From Gaertneriomyces semiglobifer (Eukaryota; Chytridiomycota; Chytridiomycetes; Spizellomycetales; Spizellomycetaceae), in the NCBI GenBank assembly GCA_025558075.1, contig JAHLKF010000003.1:558001-622000 (forward strand): DNA of 64,000 bases. The letters run 5' to 3'. The stretch's first letter is position 1. Every line of letters starts with the position of its first letter. The notes beneath the pieces are model-generated. The model ran no database searches. It was not told the origin of the DNA and saw nothing but the letters and a program-made list of their open reading frames with translations. The position numbers and the translations under genes are program-made. This document shows positions 9,163-21,611 of this stretch, piece by piece.

Positions 9163-12100
9163 TCAAGCCGTATTTCGTTTGGCCAATGCCTGCCGAAGCT
9201 TCGACTCAACGTCTTCAGCGGATATTTTGAGCTGGCGCGCCCGTTCAAGCGTGCGTGCTAATAATTGCGCCCTAGTTCCATTGTCAGCAAAGAGCGATAG
9301 TCCGTAACAAACGTAAAACCACTCACTCATAGCTCAATGTGCCATTGATGCGCTCAATCTGAGGTCTAGTTAAAGGCCCAGCATCGCTTAGGACTGTGAT
9401 TTGACTCTTCCACCGCTTTCGCTGTTCGATGAGTGCGTCTTTGTGTAGTTGCAGCTGTACCATGATGAGTGCCGGTCAACGCAATCTCCAAAAAGTACAG
9501 GCTTACCTTCTCTTTCTGCGGTTTGATCCTATCTTCAAAGTCTCTATGCAGCTGAGCAACTTCTTTCATCCATTTTTTCTCAGCCTCTGACAGCGGTTGT
9601 GTTTCGTCCATCAATATCTGTAAGATGATGCTTTGTTTCTTGCGACTGATAGAGTCTCTTCGCATCAAATCCCGCGAGCGCTTCTCCAATTCCTGGTATT
9701 TTGCAATCCAGAAATTGTCAATGGCATCCTCGTACTGCTTGAGTAGACTTAACTGGCCAATGATCTCTTGCCGTTGTGCAGTCATTCTGTCAGCAAGTTT
9801 TAGTTTACTTAATTCTCCAGCGGAGGAGGATATGTGGCACTGACCGCTTAGCAATTTCTATAAGTGCTGCCTTGCGCAATTGTAGATCATGCATCCTGGA
9901 TTGAACATTGTTTTCAAGTGCTCTAGTGATGTCCGTCATGCTACCAGATGTTGAGGCCGGAAGAGTGGCAAGTTTTCTTGTTCCAGTATAGAAAACTTCC
10001 GGTATCTCGTACACTGGGGCTTTCAGAATCGGCTGATAGTACTCGTCACCTGCATCATTTCTGACGGGTTGGGTGTACGTCAACCTCAATGGCAGAAGGT
10101 CACCGTGTAGTCTTGGGGTTGAGGTAAGGAGGACATAGCTATAGCCAAGTAGCGTTTCCATGATGGTCGCAAAGCCTATCACATCATCGTGTACACCAAC
10201 ACTAGCAATGTGTTCAACACGTGGAGAGATTGTGCACAACATGCATGCACGAATACCTTGTAAATGAGTCAGACGTACGTATCAGCCATTCGACGTCTGA
10301 CTCTTTGTGTTCAAACAGTTCATCCTCCAACCTATCCCCCATATCTGGTGCAGACTCTACCAAATCTTTCAAATTTCGCATCCACGGCTCAGTGCTTATG
10401 CTGTGGACACCGTACGAGTGATGGCAGAAAAATGCGGAAGTATAATGAGGGTCGGGCGTTAGTGTGATGGCTGTCCGTCGGCTTGTTGTCGTGATTTCGG
10501 AAATACCCAAGTCGATGTCTTCATGGAGCACTAGAGACGATATTACGTCCTCTTCAGCGAGGGGCTGCAAAGCCAAGGTTCAGCTTCGTTCTTTCCGCGA
10601 TATCGAGCACTGCGCGACAGTACCTGCTTGTTGAGGTGCCACACAGGCTTCAACCCGTCCACATCATAACATGTTCGAACAAGGCCACCAGCAAAAGCTA
10701 TAATGACTATTGCCACAGGCTCAGTCTCCAGGCATATGATATCGGTCGCTGCACCGAATAACTCGTCGGGTTCAGGCACAGGAAGGATTCGGTGTGGTCC
10801 TTGTGCTTTCGTCTTTAACAGTGTCGAACGCTGTGGTAATGGTAGTGATATTTCTTCTCCTGCGAGCACACTTGTTTCCACGGCCCGCGCGTTCTTCAAA
10901 AGGTCTTTGACCCATTCCGTCCTCCAGTAATACATATCGTCAGTGTACGTTCCCCGGGCCCACTTTTTCATATCTTCGTTCTTATCTGCTTGATTCGACA
11001 TCGCCATATTCTCCAGCTGTTCAATTGTGAACGCACTAACCACAAAACGTTCAATGCGCGATCCTGTCGTATGCAATAACTCTTGATATAACCTACCTGC
11101 CATCGGGCATGACAGGGCATAACGAAAACACGTCTCCGCCGCGGGTTACGCCATAGAGAGTCATTGTCCCCCACTTCCCATCTTGCGGACCGAAGCAGAA
11201 CGAAGCGAACTCGTCCTTATTCATGTTAGCACTAAACAGTCCATCCCTGTTTGGTCGCTGAAGTTGTTCGACGGGTGGCTTGAAATGGAACGTTTGCTCT
11301 GGTCGCCTGTCATCCGCCAGGACATTAAATATTCTGAAGTCATGGACTTAGTGCATTTCGATGAGACGAGGAGCATGGACAGTGCACTCACTGTATGGTT
11401 CCATCCTTGGAGAGAACTACCAGATGCCGCCCTTTTGCGCTTAACGGATGCCATCGCGCTTTTACGATGGGAGAGGAGAACTGATCTGGAAACCGAATCA
11501 CGCTATCGCACATGTGAATCACGTAAAGTAGCCACGTCGCTGTAGAAAGCTAACATACGTTGCAGAGACCAATTGTATCTGTTTGGTGTTCCATGACAGC
11601 CGTGGTAGACTGATGACCGCAATGTCGTCGTCTCCTATGACTGCCAAAAGATCGCCATTTTTGTTGAATTCAATCCGCCGCACAACGAAATCGACCCCAG
11701 GGGTCATAAATTCCTGAGCGGGCACGGAGCTAACATGAGCCAAGACAAATACAAAACGCATGGACACATGTGCCAGACTTTCCTACCTTGTACTCGAACT
11801 TGCTCAGTGCTACATCAACATCATCTTGTGCATCAGTGAGGCACCTCCCCCAACGCCACAAGTTCGTAACGCGAAAGCGTGGCACGCGAGCATTCATACA
11901 AACTGCCAGCAAACCGTTGCTGACCGCAATCAGGGAATGCGCTGTGTGCTTCGCTATGTCAAAAGCGCCAGTTTCCAGAGCCTTTCCGAGGTGGGTTCCT
12001 GGAATGTCCAACGAGTGCGCACTTGGACCATCTGTACCACTAATGACAGAGATATCAGGTATGCTGGTGTCTGACAGCCCATGGGAACCACTGGTATCGT

Positions 12101-12209
12101 CGAGGGCACCAAGGTCACCCGTCCGGTCCAACTGAGAAAACAGCGGAATCTCTGAAAGCGTCTGAGCCCATAACTCCGCGGGATGATTCAATATCTCCTC
12201 AGAAATCAT
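9163..12209 (-). CDS. NUP82: Nucleoporin Nup88 / Nup82
   Basis: Ten exons were placed: 12209-11787, 11713-11559, 11502-11392, 11333-11097, 11035-10624, 10564-10257, 10201-9845, 9786-9507, 9454-9327 and 9271-9163. They total 2,520 nt (839 residues) with consistent phases. The first 500 residues form the seven-bladed propeller typical of Nup88, with VVRRIEFNKNGDLLAVIGDD, ARWHPLSAKGRHLVVLSKDG and GGDVFSLCPVMPDG. The last third is coiled coil (MTAQRQEIIGQL to the terminal KLRQALAKR). Nup88/Nup82 anchors the Nup159-Nsp1 mRNA-export platform on the cytoplasmic face of the pore. The donor at 10256 and acceptor at 10202 are chosen by frame and length, so that junction is the least certain. Confidence 0.85.
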
Positions 12210-12514
12210 GCTTTCATTCCTCTCCTGCTCTGCAGTCGTTGTTCGTTCCCGGTTTCCGTCCGTGAGTCCAACTGTATGTCCGTCGAAGCTGTCAAGTAAG
12301 ATGCAAGTTCAAACCTCGCGTTGTTAAAATGCGTTATCGCTTGCAACATTTAACATTTGCTTACGCGAGCAAACCATACCCCTAACCCCGCGTCTTTTCT
12401 GAAATTGTTGGCAGTCGTCTGAAAGCCTCGGTTTCTCTCTTCTTTTTGGATCCAATTTGCACTGTACTTGGAGCAATCTACAGTTGTTGTTGCTCTGCAG
12501 GACTAACGGACACC
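12210..12514. promoter_or_regulatory. Shared 5' region of Nup88 and eS26
   Basis: These 305 bp separate two divergent start codons and contain no gene. A pyrimidine-rich run (CTTCTTTTTGG and similar) lies just before the eS26 start, as is common upstream of ribosomal protein genes. Confidence 0.4.
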
Positions 12515-13279
12515 ATGGTGAGTGTGGAAGCGCTTTGACGAAGATTCAAAGACAAGTCGCCTTGGTTTTCCTTTCGATCGATGGTGGAAAAGCGTTGTGG
12601 TTCAGGATTCGCATCATCTGCCGAAGAAAGAATCAGACATGTAGAGGGTTCGGAACAACCGAGAGCACGGGAACCACTCGGATGAAGCCGTAGTTAGCTA
12701 GGTTATGCAGCAGGATGTTGGAGGTGGCTCAAAGTCCGCACGGCGTTCCATGGAAAAAAGTGATGCTGCAGGCAGACTGCTGATGGTTATTCTTTCACGA
12801 TCATGTAGACTCAAAAGAGGAGGAACAATGGTCGCTCCAAGCACGGCCGTGGCCACGTCAAGCCCGTCCGCTGCTCCAACTGCGCTCGTTGCGTGCCCAA
12901 GGACAAGGCCATCAAGCGCTTTTTGATCCGCAACATGGTCGAGCAGGCTGCAGTCCGTGATTTGGCTGAGGCTTCCGTCTTCGAAGGTAATCGTCGATGT
13001 GCTCTTGAGGCCGACAATGCGTTTCCTGAAGATTAACATTGTTTCCACAGAGTACGCCCTTCCCAAGCTCTACATCAAGATGCACTACTGCGTTTCCTGC
13101 GCCATTCACTCTAAGATCGTCCGTGTCCGTTCCCGGGAGGGTCGTCGTGACCGTACTCCTCCTCAGCGTTTCCGTGGCTTCCAGAAGGTACGATATACTC
13201 GTCATTTTGTGTTTGACATGTCACTGATGTTGCTGCGTTCCATTTTCAGGACAAGAAGCCTGCCGCTGCTAAGGCCTAA
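12515..13279 (+). CDS. RPS26: 40S ribosomal protein eS26
   Basis: Four exons are clear: 12515-12517, 12809-12986, 13051-13187 and 13250-13279, giving 348 nt (115 residues). Exon 1 consists of the ATG alone, followed directly by a GTGAGT donor. The second exon opens [20 protein letters not shown] and includes the zinc-ligand pair CSNC. The second pair is in [10 protein letters not shown]. The end is KKPAAAKA. eS26 sits at the mRNA exit channel of the small subunit. The long first intron (291 nt) against 63-64 nt for the others is typical of highly expressed ribosomal protein genes. I found no convincing snoRNA in it. Confidence 0.95.
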
Positions 13280-13304
13280 GCCGTCCATTTGGCATTTCTG
13301 TCTA

Positions 13305-13314
13305 AATAAATAAA
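13305..13314 (+). other. Overlapping AATAAA polyadenylation signals of eS26
   Basis: Two overlapping AATAAA hexamers (13305-13310 and 13309-13314) lie 25-35 bp after the eS26 stop, at the expected distance for a 3'-end signal. Confidence 0.6.
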
Positions 13315-13319
13315 AGCCC

Positions 13320-15055
13320 GCTTCGCGCCAACATCGTCGTTCTTATGCCGACTCTCTATTCTTCCTCCGGAAGTTCCTGTTCTTGCATAGCTTTCTGTTA
13401 CCGTTTGGTTGATAGCAGCATCGAAGCGCATGGATTAGGGAAGACTGGGGACGTATGCTGTCATGCACTGCAGTGGATTCAATTCAACTTGCTCCGTGGT
13501 CGTTTGCTGAAGGGCATCCCTGCGTTCACAAAGTGTACTGATGAGTTTCGGGGCCACACCATCTTACTGTTGCGCAAGGCATTTCAGATGGCTTGGCACT
13601 CCGAGGGATGGCCCCGACAACTTTGCCTATATTCTCGGTCACGCGCTAGCCGGATGATGAGGACGAATACCTGGCTGAATTGTGGAGGTAGGAATCACGC
13701 AGATGGCCAGAACCGTGGCATGGTTCTCGAGCGGCTTGAGCAATTTTCGTAAGTTCCTACGTCCAGGTTTGCTGTCTCTGCCCTCGTTGGCGTAAAGGAA
13801 TGGCCTACATGGCTACGGCCAAGAGCATGAGGTGCCACAGGAGGGCGGGCGTGCACCGTATGCTTTACCATTCAGGCGCTGGGATCTTATGAAACAGAGT
13901 CTGTTGTCAAATGCGTGCATTTTATAGGCGATCGGTCAGTCTCAGAACCTGGGCAGCTCCTCTAAACAGGCACGTTTGTATTCTGTCATGCCATCATGTT
14001 GAAGCTGCTGAAGGTACCCAATATTCTTAATTCGACCGGTGGCCGTAATCCTACATCCTGTCACGTAGTCATGGGCTCGACGAGACCGTCATGCGAAAAT
14101 CTGCCGAAACCCGCTGTAGTTCGCGGTTTGGAACGTTGATCAGATTTTCTCATCACTTTCGCTTGCACCTGATGGCAAAGTTGTTACATGGAATTGACGA
14201 ATGCTGATAAAGAAGTATGCGGAAGGCTTCACGCTCGTTTGAGCATGGCATCATCAACAATCTTATGTAGAATTTTTTTGGCACTGCCGAATCGAGACGA
14301 TCTAACTTGTAGCTGTTGCAGGAAGCTTGTAACTGGTGCCAACAAATACCAAACGTGCTGACTGTAAGGAACGCTGTTGCGATGCGCTTAGAACTACCCA
14401 TAGATGAGAGTATCGTAGCTGATGTGAATCGGGCAGGTGCTCGGCTCCCGGGAATATAGACGTCCTCGCGCGTGGAGAAGCAAGCGGGAACCTCTCTGAG
14501 CCTTAGCAGCTTGACATTGTCTAACCCAAAACAATGGCATGATCAAATGCAGGGATAATGGTACTTCTTCCAACAGTGCAGTGGATCTGGAAGCGCGAAA
14601 TATTGTTACTTGGTCTATTAAGTGCCGTGTTCCTATCCGACCGCGAGTCTCGACCAACCCTTTGTTGTCGGCACTGGCGGAAACCGTTACGAGCTTCATC
14701 GACCTGCCCCACCTGACTTGGAATCGGACGGGTTTTTCTCATCGACATGAGTGGCGGCTCCGCTGAGAAAATGGCGGCAGAGCTTAAGCAACATAGCGTG
14801 ACACAGAAAGGAGCTAAAAGTAGTATTGGCCTCATTATTTGGCTTATTCGCTTCACAGGGAACAAGAATGGCACGTTAATGCCGCATACGTCGTAGCGCG
14901 GTTCCGCCCTATCATATATGGAGGAGCCACTACCGCAAGGGGCGAGCCTGGAAGGCATGGTGTTCAACCGGGCAGGCCATGAGATGCGTTGAACCATCAG
15001 GCGCGGACAAGGACGAAAATTGAAGATATGAACCCCACAAGCATATATTAACGTA
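13320..15055. other. Unassigned 1.7-kb stretch between eS26 and Clf1
   Basis: I could not assemble a gene here. Exon-like pieces occur on the plus strand. PDDEDEYLAELWR is at about 13648-13687 before a GTAGGA donor, and an ATG exon MARTVAWFSSGLSNF at about 13703-13749 is followed by GTAAGT. LSLAPDGKVVTWN at about 14157-14195 has a WD40 flavour. None joins to the next in frame by canonical introns. Clf1 ends at the right edge. The stretch may hold a decayed or very intron-rich gene. Confidence 0.3.
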
Positions 15056-17345
15056 TCATCGTCCATTACGCTCTTGATGTTCTTCATCCTCATCCTCATC
15101 CTCATCCCACTTTCCCTTTTTTGCTGGCCTTTCTGAGTCCGATTCCGCCGCGCTTTCACGTCCCTCCGCACTCTCTTCATCACTCTCGTCGTCGCTGCCA
15201 TCATCATCATCATCATCACCCGTCTCCATTTTTCGTTTCCACATATGGGCCATCGCCAACAAACGATTCGCTCCGCTTTCCCCGACTTCGTCAGGAAACA
15301 CATAATCGTAGTATTCTTCCCAGCCTCCCATTTCGCCCGTTTGTTCGTCTACTATCCTTCTTCGCTTCTTCACCGCTCGAGGCTTTTTCGATTCCACGGC
15401 TGATAGGGATTCATCATCGCCGTGAGTACGTTCAAATTCTGACCAGGCATCCAACAAGACAACTCGATCAGGCTTGCGATCTGGATTGTTACGCAGAGTA
15501 TTATACGCCCGTTGAAATATTTCACGGGCTTCGTGGGTGCGTGTTGCAGACTGGTCTTCAGCAGAAACCTCAAAGTTGGCAAACGATATCCAAACCTGCA
15601 AACAGCTTATGTTAGCCCTGATGACAAGGATTCCTCCGTACCATAATGAAATACCTTGACGTGATCGGTTCTCTGCAACAATCTTTCATACAGCTGACGT
15701 GCGTTCTCCCATTCGCCTTCATCCGCTTCAAAGTCGATGTAGCCTTTCCATAATACCTCGGGCATATCCAGTACTTGCTGCGATATAGCAATCTCGAAAA
15801 TTCCACGCGCCCGATCGGTGTCTCCAAGCATTCGTTCCAACTCGGCGTATTTAATCCAAGCGTAGCAGTTTGCCGCGTTCCACTGTAGATACTTTTCGTA
15901 AAGGACACGAACGCGGTCAAACTCGCGCAGTTGCAGTTCCAACTCGATGTACCCTTTGAACAACTTTTCCTTAGGGCATACACCAAGTGCTGCGCCCAAT
16001 GTCTTGCGGGCGGTTGCTAAATCCATACGCCGTACAAGGAACTTTGCGTAGGAAAGCCAAAGCTTTGCGAACGTGAAAGTTTTGTGCGGAATGACGTTCA
16101 GTGCTTGCTGGTAAACTTGCTTGGCTCTGTCATTGTCCCCTGCAACCGACTCCTCCCATATCGCGTAGAAGAGCCACAAGTAAATGTACCGCCTCCAAAA
16201 TCGCTTTTCTGCTATCGGTGGAACCTGGGCAATGGCACGCTCGTACACATCCCTGATTTTTGTTGAATTACCTGCACCCTCCTCGAGACGCACATAATCA
16301 AACCACAGGTCGTAATTTTTAGGATTGGACGCTAATTCGTCCTCGTACTTTAGGCGTCGCTTCCCCAGCACCACATCTTCAATCCCATCCTTGCCGCCGT
16401 GCTGTTTCTCAAACTGGGTATAGACATTATGCAGATTTTCAGCTTGACCTTTCGGCAGCTTCTCCAGGGCATACTTGTAGATTGCTCGCGCTCGTTCAAG
16501 CTCTTTTTGTCTCGTCTCAAACTTGGCAAAGGACACATACACGTTCTGGTCAATGTGTTCGTCGCCTAGAGTTTCGATGCATTGTTCGTAGATCTCCCGC
16601 GCAATATCGATTTTTCCGACAGACTCTTCAAACTTTGCCCACTTGATCCAGTTTTTAGGTAACGGATGTACACCCACAAACCGTCTGAAAATATCCCGGG
16701 CGCGATCCAATTCCTTATATCGCTGTTCGAGCTTAACATATGCCATCCACGCTTCTTCCACGGGCTCCCACTTCATCCATCTTTCGAACACCTGGCGGGC
16801 ACCTGCAATATTATCCAAGAGTTCTTCTAGATAAACATACTTGTACCAAAACGCATCCACTCGAGGTAAAATGGTCACGGCACGGTCGAATATGTTTCTA
16901 GCCCGGTTGATGTTTTTGTGCTTCATTTCCATTTCCGCATACCGGAGCCAAAGCAACTGGGATGTATGATCCACATCTAAGGCACGTTCATAGATGGATC
17001 GTGCACGATCCATCTCGCCCAATGACTCCTCCCATTTCGCGTACTTCATGTAATTCGCAAAGCCATGTCGATTTCTTTGTATTTTGTCTTCGAACTCCTT
17101 TCTCTTTCGGAGCTTGTACTCATCGAGCTCCTCTTTGTCTGTGATCTTTTGTTTGGGGATTGTTAAAGGCGCTTCCTGTCGCTCTTTCGCCTCACGCAAG
17201 ATCTGTTCAGCAGTAATCTGAACCCCAGCTGGATTCTTGTTCTTGACCTGGAACGTCGAATTTCAGTAAGAAGCCTCATTGATTTGCCGTCAATTGTCGA
17301 GCCCCGAGTACGCACCTTTGCCGGTCGGGAATGTCTTTCAGCCAT
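15056..17345 (-). CDS. CLF1: Pre-mRNA splicing factor Clf1 / Crooked neck (Syf3), HAT-repeat protein
   Basis: Exons 17345-17316, 17247-15655 and 15595-15056 give 720 residues. After a short N-terminus ([10 protein letters not shown], then [20 protein letters not shown]) come about 16 half-a-TPR (HAT) repeats with the usual W...A.FE and RAR.I(Y/F)ERA patterns. Examples are [19 protein letters not shown] and [20 protein letters not shown]. The C-terminus is highly acidic, with a run of Asp and Glu. Clf1 is a scaffold of the Prp19-associated complex and is needed for tri-snRNP addition to the spliceosome. Length and architecture match the family. It is head-to-head with TFIIE-beta, 288 bp between ATGs. 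Confidence 0.96.
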
Positions 17346-17633
17346 GTTTGAGCGCCGATCTGTCTTTCTCTATCCTTCTCTCTCACACACACGTACTTTT
17401 CCGCCTTCCTTTAGAGGCGTTCAATGAACTGAGATCGTTATCGCACCCGTAATGGTCGTGGTTGTGAAAGTTGTGATGTTGAAACGATCCTGTCCAAAGT
17501 CGACTGCAAATGCGCTTGTTGGCGTGACAACACCCTACGCCTCAAAGTCTTGACGCTCGCGACTCGGTTCTTTAAAACATGCAAAGGGCCACTAGTAGTG
17601 TAGGGCTTGTTCATCATTAGAGACGCCGACACA

Positions 17634-18978
17634 ATGGAAAAGTCAAGGGCAGCATTGCGGAAGCAGATGCTTTCTGCGCCTGTCATAAAGAAGGCGAACC
17701 TCAGTGGCAAGATTCCGACAGCGAATGCTGCCTCTTCACCCTCCACGGGCAAACATGCTCGCAATGGACAACCAAAGTTGAAGAATGTTTCCGTGAACCC
17801 GAATACCGTCGGTTAGTGTGAAAGGACACTACAGGTGCGCCGTGGTGGAGGTTCTCTTGAACCAGCCGTTCTGAACTTTGGTTCTCCAGCGAGCAAGTAC
17901 AGCTCGTCCGATATGCCTGTTGGTCTCAAACTGCACAACATCATCACTGCATTAAGGGTTAGCGCACAGGATGCTGCGTAGGAAGTTAGCAGCTCGTTCT
18001 GAATCATTTCATGTATGCAGGAAAAGGATGCGCCAGCGGATGACAATGAGATATTCCGTCTGACTGCCATCAATGTATCACTAGACGCTACGCTTCGAGA
18101 AGAATTACAGAATAATGAAAAGGTCAAATATGATGCGCAAAATAACACCTATCAGTATAAGGTATTTTTCTCCTGATGCATTCAGGTAGAGAAGCACTTC
18201 TCATTTTTTGTCTGCAGCCGCAATACAATATCCGTAGCAATGATGACTTGCTGGAACTATTGAAAGCAAGTAAAGTGGAAGGCGGAATGGACTTTAAAGA
18301 GCTGTCCGAATCCTGGTCTGGACTGGCGGCTGCGGTGCAGGCACGTGGCATCGCTTACGACTTGAAAAACGTTTTGCTCATACAAAGGCTGGTACAGGAA
18401 CTTGAGAAAAATGGCGAAATACTGGTACTTCGAACAAAAGATAACCGCCCACGAACCCTGTTTTGGAATGATAGCACGTTAAATATCAAAATGTCTGAAG
18501 GTGCGTTCAACACCCGGATGAAGCTTGTGTTGAGAAATCCCCGCTGATCAGCTCCCTGCATGTCCCGTTGCAGACTTTCAGAAGTACTGGCATGAAGTTA
18601 AAGTACCATTGGAAGGAGACTTGGCCAAAGAACTTGAGCGAGGTACAAGTTGAATCGCAATCGAGGCTGCGCGGCAATTCCTGTTAACTCGAGTCGGATT
18701 TTACCAGTGGGCTTGAAATCTATGGAAACGTTTAGTACCGTCGCCAAGGAAGTGGTTCGTATAATATTGTTGAGAGTACTTCCGTCCATAGGCGTGCTAA
18801 CATCAAAACGATCAGGACGTTAAACCGGCGGCAAAGCGACGAGTCAACAAACGAATAAAACTTACAAATACTCATTTATTAGACGGACTAGGTGGGTCAG
18901 TTTGTTTGGAGGATCTGTTCGACATGCGGTTGCTGACGACACCTTTTGCTTGCATACGCAGATCTACTGGGCATGTGA
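17634..18978 (+). CDS. TFA2: Transcription factor IIE beta subunit (Tfa2)
   Basis: Eight exons fit: 17634-17792, 17835-17957, 18021-18161, 18218-18500, 18574-18642, 18708-18751, 18816-18891 and 18962-18978 (303 residues). The core winged-helix domain contains NIRSNDDLLELLKASKVEG and FKELSESWSGLAAAV. The second winged helix follows (VLLIQRLVQELEKNGEIL, then RPRTLFWNDS). The end has the basic RVNKRIKLTNTHLLDG motif. TFIIE-beta bridges RNA polymerase II and TFIIH during promoter opening. The first intron would be only 42 nt. The donor before exon 7 (after AAG GAA, or one codon later) is a choice between two in-frame sites. Confidence 0.9.
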
Positions 18979-19256
18979 TCGCCGTTTTACAACCGCATTC
19001 CTACCGATATTATAACCCCTTTCAATATTTTTTGGATCATTACATATTTCTTTGCTCTTGCACATTCCTCAATGAAGCATCCCTCGGACATTCTCCGGGT
19101 GGAGTTTGGATGCCGGGATCCCGAGTCTCCTGAATATACATTGGTTACTTACTAGCTGACTGATTGAACGGATTGAGCTATGGTCGAGTGGACGGCAACG
19201 GCCGGTGATGTGAAGGGTGATTAACATGAGGCAGCATATGACTTGACAACAATGTG

Positions 19257-21121
19257 TTACACAAGGAGAGCGTCTATTATCTTCGCGAGTTCATCCACCG
19301 AGTAGAAGCCACTACTTTGACCTCCAGTGGTGGCAACACGAATACATTTGATACCTAACCCCTCAATCTTTTCAATGTCAACTGTCACTTCTCCATCTTC
19401 TGGAAACACTAGATGCGTAATGTACTTGCTGGGTGCATGTGGTACGACACAATACCGGCGGCCACTTTCACTCGCCAGGTGACTCTCTTCATGAGCAACG
19501 GTGCAGGCTGACCGTCCATGAGACTTGCACCACATTGACAAGCAATGGTGAGGTGTACCATTCGACCGCGTTTCTAAACAGGCTAACGCTTGTACGGCTC
19601 CTTGTGAAGGGTATCGACGCCGGGTTCGAGACCGCTGTTCAGTTTCAGAAACCACCGAGTAATTGAGAGCGTCCGTAATTGCAAGGATAAAATCCAACGC
19701 AGTATAAGAATGTGTTTCTCTGTCGTGAGTACCGTTAAGCATGACAATCTTGGGACGCTTCGATACATTCGCCGGCGGAATGTTGGCGTCAATTGGTGAC
19801 GTTACTTGCTGGATAGGCAGTTTCGAGTCAGCAAGTAAACGGCCAACACCAGGCACTATAAGGCACGGGAGGATTGAGGTATAAAGGGAGCCACAGCCAT
19901 ACAATATTGTCCGTTTACGCTTGATTTGCGCTACAACCAGCGGATTCACCTCTGGATGTATCTCCTGGTGCTCTTGGTTCACGTAGTAGATTCGGCGAAT
20001 GGCGGATGGCAACGGAGGACAGGTACTCTTTGAAAACACCAGGTTGGCGCTGATGTTTCTACGTAAGGAGTTGAACGGGACGTATCGGTCAGGGGACCTA
20101 GGCGTAGACGCGCCGTGCGGACTATCCGCAACTGGTGAGGATGCATCTCCAGGCCCAAGCGATCCTGTGCGTGTTCGCGTCCCAACCGGCAGAACGAGTC
20201 CCGGATGCGATATGTCGCACTGCCCCACAATGACAGATTGATCTTGGAGTTCTGCCGCGATGGTGACAGAGCCGCGTGCGGTCGCCACAACTGGAATAAC
20301 CTCTGTTCGCGGTGGAACTCGCAGGATTCTCATAAACTGAAATACGGCAGCGTCCAGGTTATTGAAAAACAGCCGACTTCCAGTAAGGAAGAAATTTCCT
20401 ATTGACCCTCCTTGGAAGTCAAATTGGGGTCCTCGCACGGCGGTCTTGTATAGCTCATTTTGAAAACCAACCAAAAACGCTCGGATGGTTTCCCGGTATG
20501 GTTCAGAAATACCTCGCCAGAGGCGATGTCTTCCCTCTAGAATGTCCAGCCATTCTGTCTTTGCGGAGCCTCCTCCTTCTCTTTCATAAGGTACCGGCGA
20601 GGCTGGAGACATCGAGTCTTGCGCATCAAAAGGGAGTCGATAGCTCAAGAGATCGTGGACAGCTCGAGCCTGATGTACGCAAGAAACGGACAGTCACTAA
20701 TCAGTGAGGGCTCTCATACGAAAGCAGCAACAGTCTGATCGTTCAAGCAATCAACGCTCCCGTTCGCCCAGTTGCGCGTACAAACACTTTCTCGCATGAC
20801 TGGCCTACCTCAGTATTTCCCGTCTCTGCCAACCGTACAATGCGCGAGCGCAGATCGCCAATTCCGGGTCCACCCAACGCCTTGATGATTTCAGAAGTGG
20901 ATCCTCCTATGCGCGATCAAAACCTGGCGTCAATGGACTGCGCCTCGTGTAGGCTACGGGATAGAAGTGGAGGTTCACGCGACCCACGCACCATCGTCTG
21001 AAACAGGCATAACATACGCGGTGTCATCCGTAATGTTTTGCAATAGCGTAACAAAGCTGTTCATGGCCGACCCGCCTGAAAAGACGAGGACAGAGCGAGG
21101 GCTTATAGAAGCAGATGCCAT
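19257..21121 (-). CDS. CofD/YvcK-like protein (UPF0052 family)
   Basis: Exons 21121-20992, 20906-20809 and 20669-19257 give 546 residues. The Rossmann-like N-terminus reads VLVFSGGSAMNSFV and VMPVSDDGGSTSEIIKALGGPGIGDLR. These are the phosphate-binding glycine loops of the CofD/YvcK superfamily. Later motifs are FQGGSIGNFFLTGSRLFF, AIRRIYYVN and GSLYTSILPCLIV. Bacterial relatives make the coenzyme F420 precursor (CofD) or bind UDP-sugars to control cell-wall flux (YvcK). The fungal branch has no established reaction that I know of. A Ser/Pro-rich insertion of about 40 residues sits before the central motif. The terminal 150 residues are less conserved. Confidence 0.85.
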
Positions 21122-21611
21122 CCTTTTCCTTTTTCATGTAAGGAATTGTCTTTTTGATCTTCTTCTTACTGGGGGCAAGTACTGCTTGATTTTGAGACAA
21201 AAGGAAGCCCCACCGGAATCAAAAGATGGGCCCGTTCCTTCGTTCGTACACTTCGCAACCGTATCGTCGTCGCTAACCAGCAGATCCACTGCGACTCCTG
21301 ACAGTCCGTCTCTCCTAACGCTCGTGTCCCAGCAGTTGGCTGTAGTGGGAAAATAGCTCCAGTTCGTTGCTTCGTCGACGTTGACGCTGCGTTTGGCCGG
21401 GTCATGATAAGATAAGCAGGACATCACGTGACGCACGCGGAAGTTCTGGTTGATCTTGAGCTGAGATTCAAAGAAACTCGTGAGCGAGCAAAGTTCCAGA
21501 TGATGATGGAGTCTCAAGGAAAATGTATTGAGATTGGACAACCAATCGATGGATGGATCACGAAAGGACATTAAAAAGGAACTAATTACATACGACTGAA
21601 ATGACCTCGCT

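Noticed and set aside
12518..12808. Possible snoRNA in the long first intron of eS26.
   Set aside because: TGATG-like C boxes occur, but no properly spaced D box and terminal stem were found.
14090..14140. Short inverted repeat (AAACCCGC with GCGGTTT) resembling a terminator or structured RNA.
   Set aside because: An 8-bp imperfect stem in a eukaryotic spacer, with no covarying copy or promoter signal, is not enough to call a feature.
15184..15220. CAT/ATC trinucleotide run that looks like a microsatellite.
   Set aside because: It encodes the acidic Asp-rich tail of Clf1 on the minus strand, so it is ordinary low-complexity coding sequence.
14521..15303. Long minus-strand open frame (260 codons) overlapping the Clf1 3' end.
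   Set aside because: It reads the acidic GAT/GAG repeats of Clf1 out of frame (runs of Met) and has no family match. It is a shadow.
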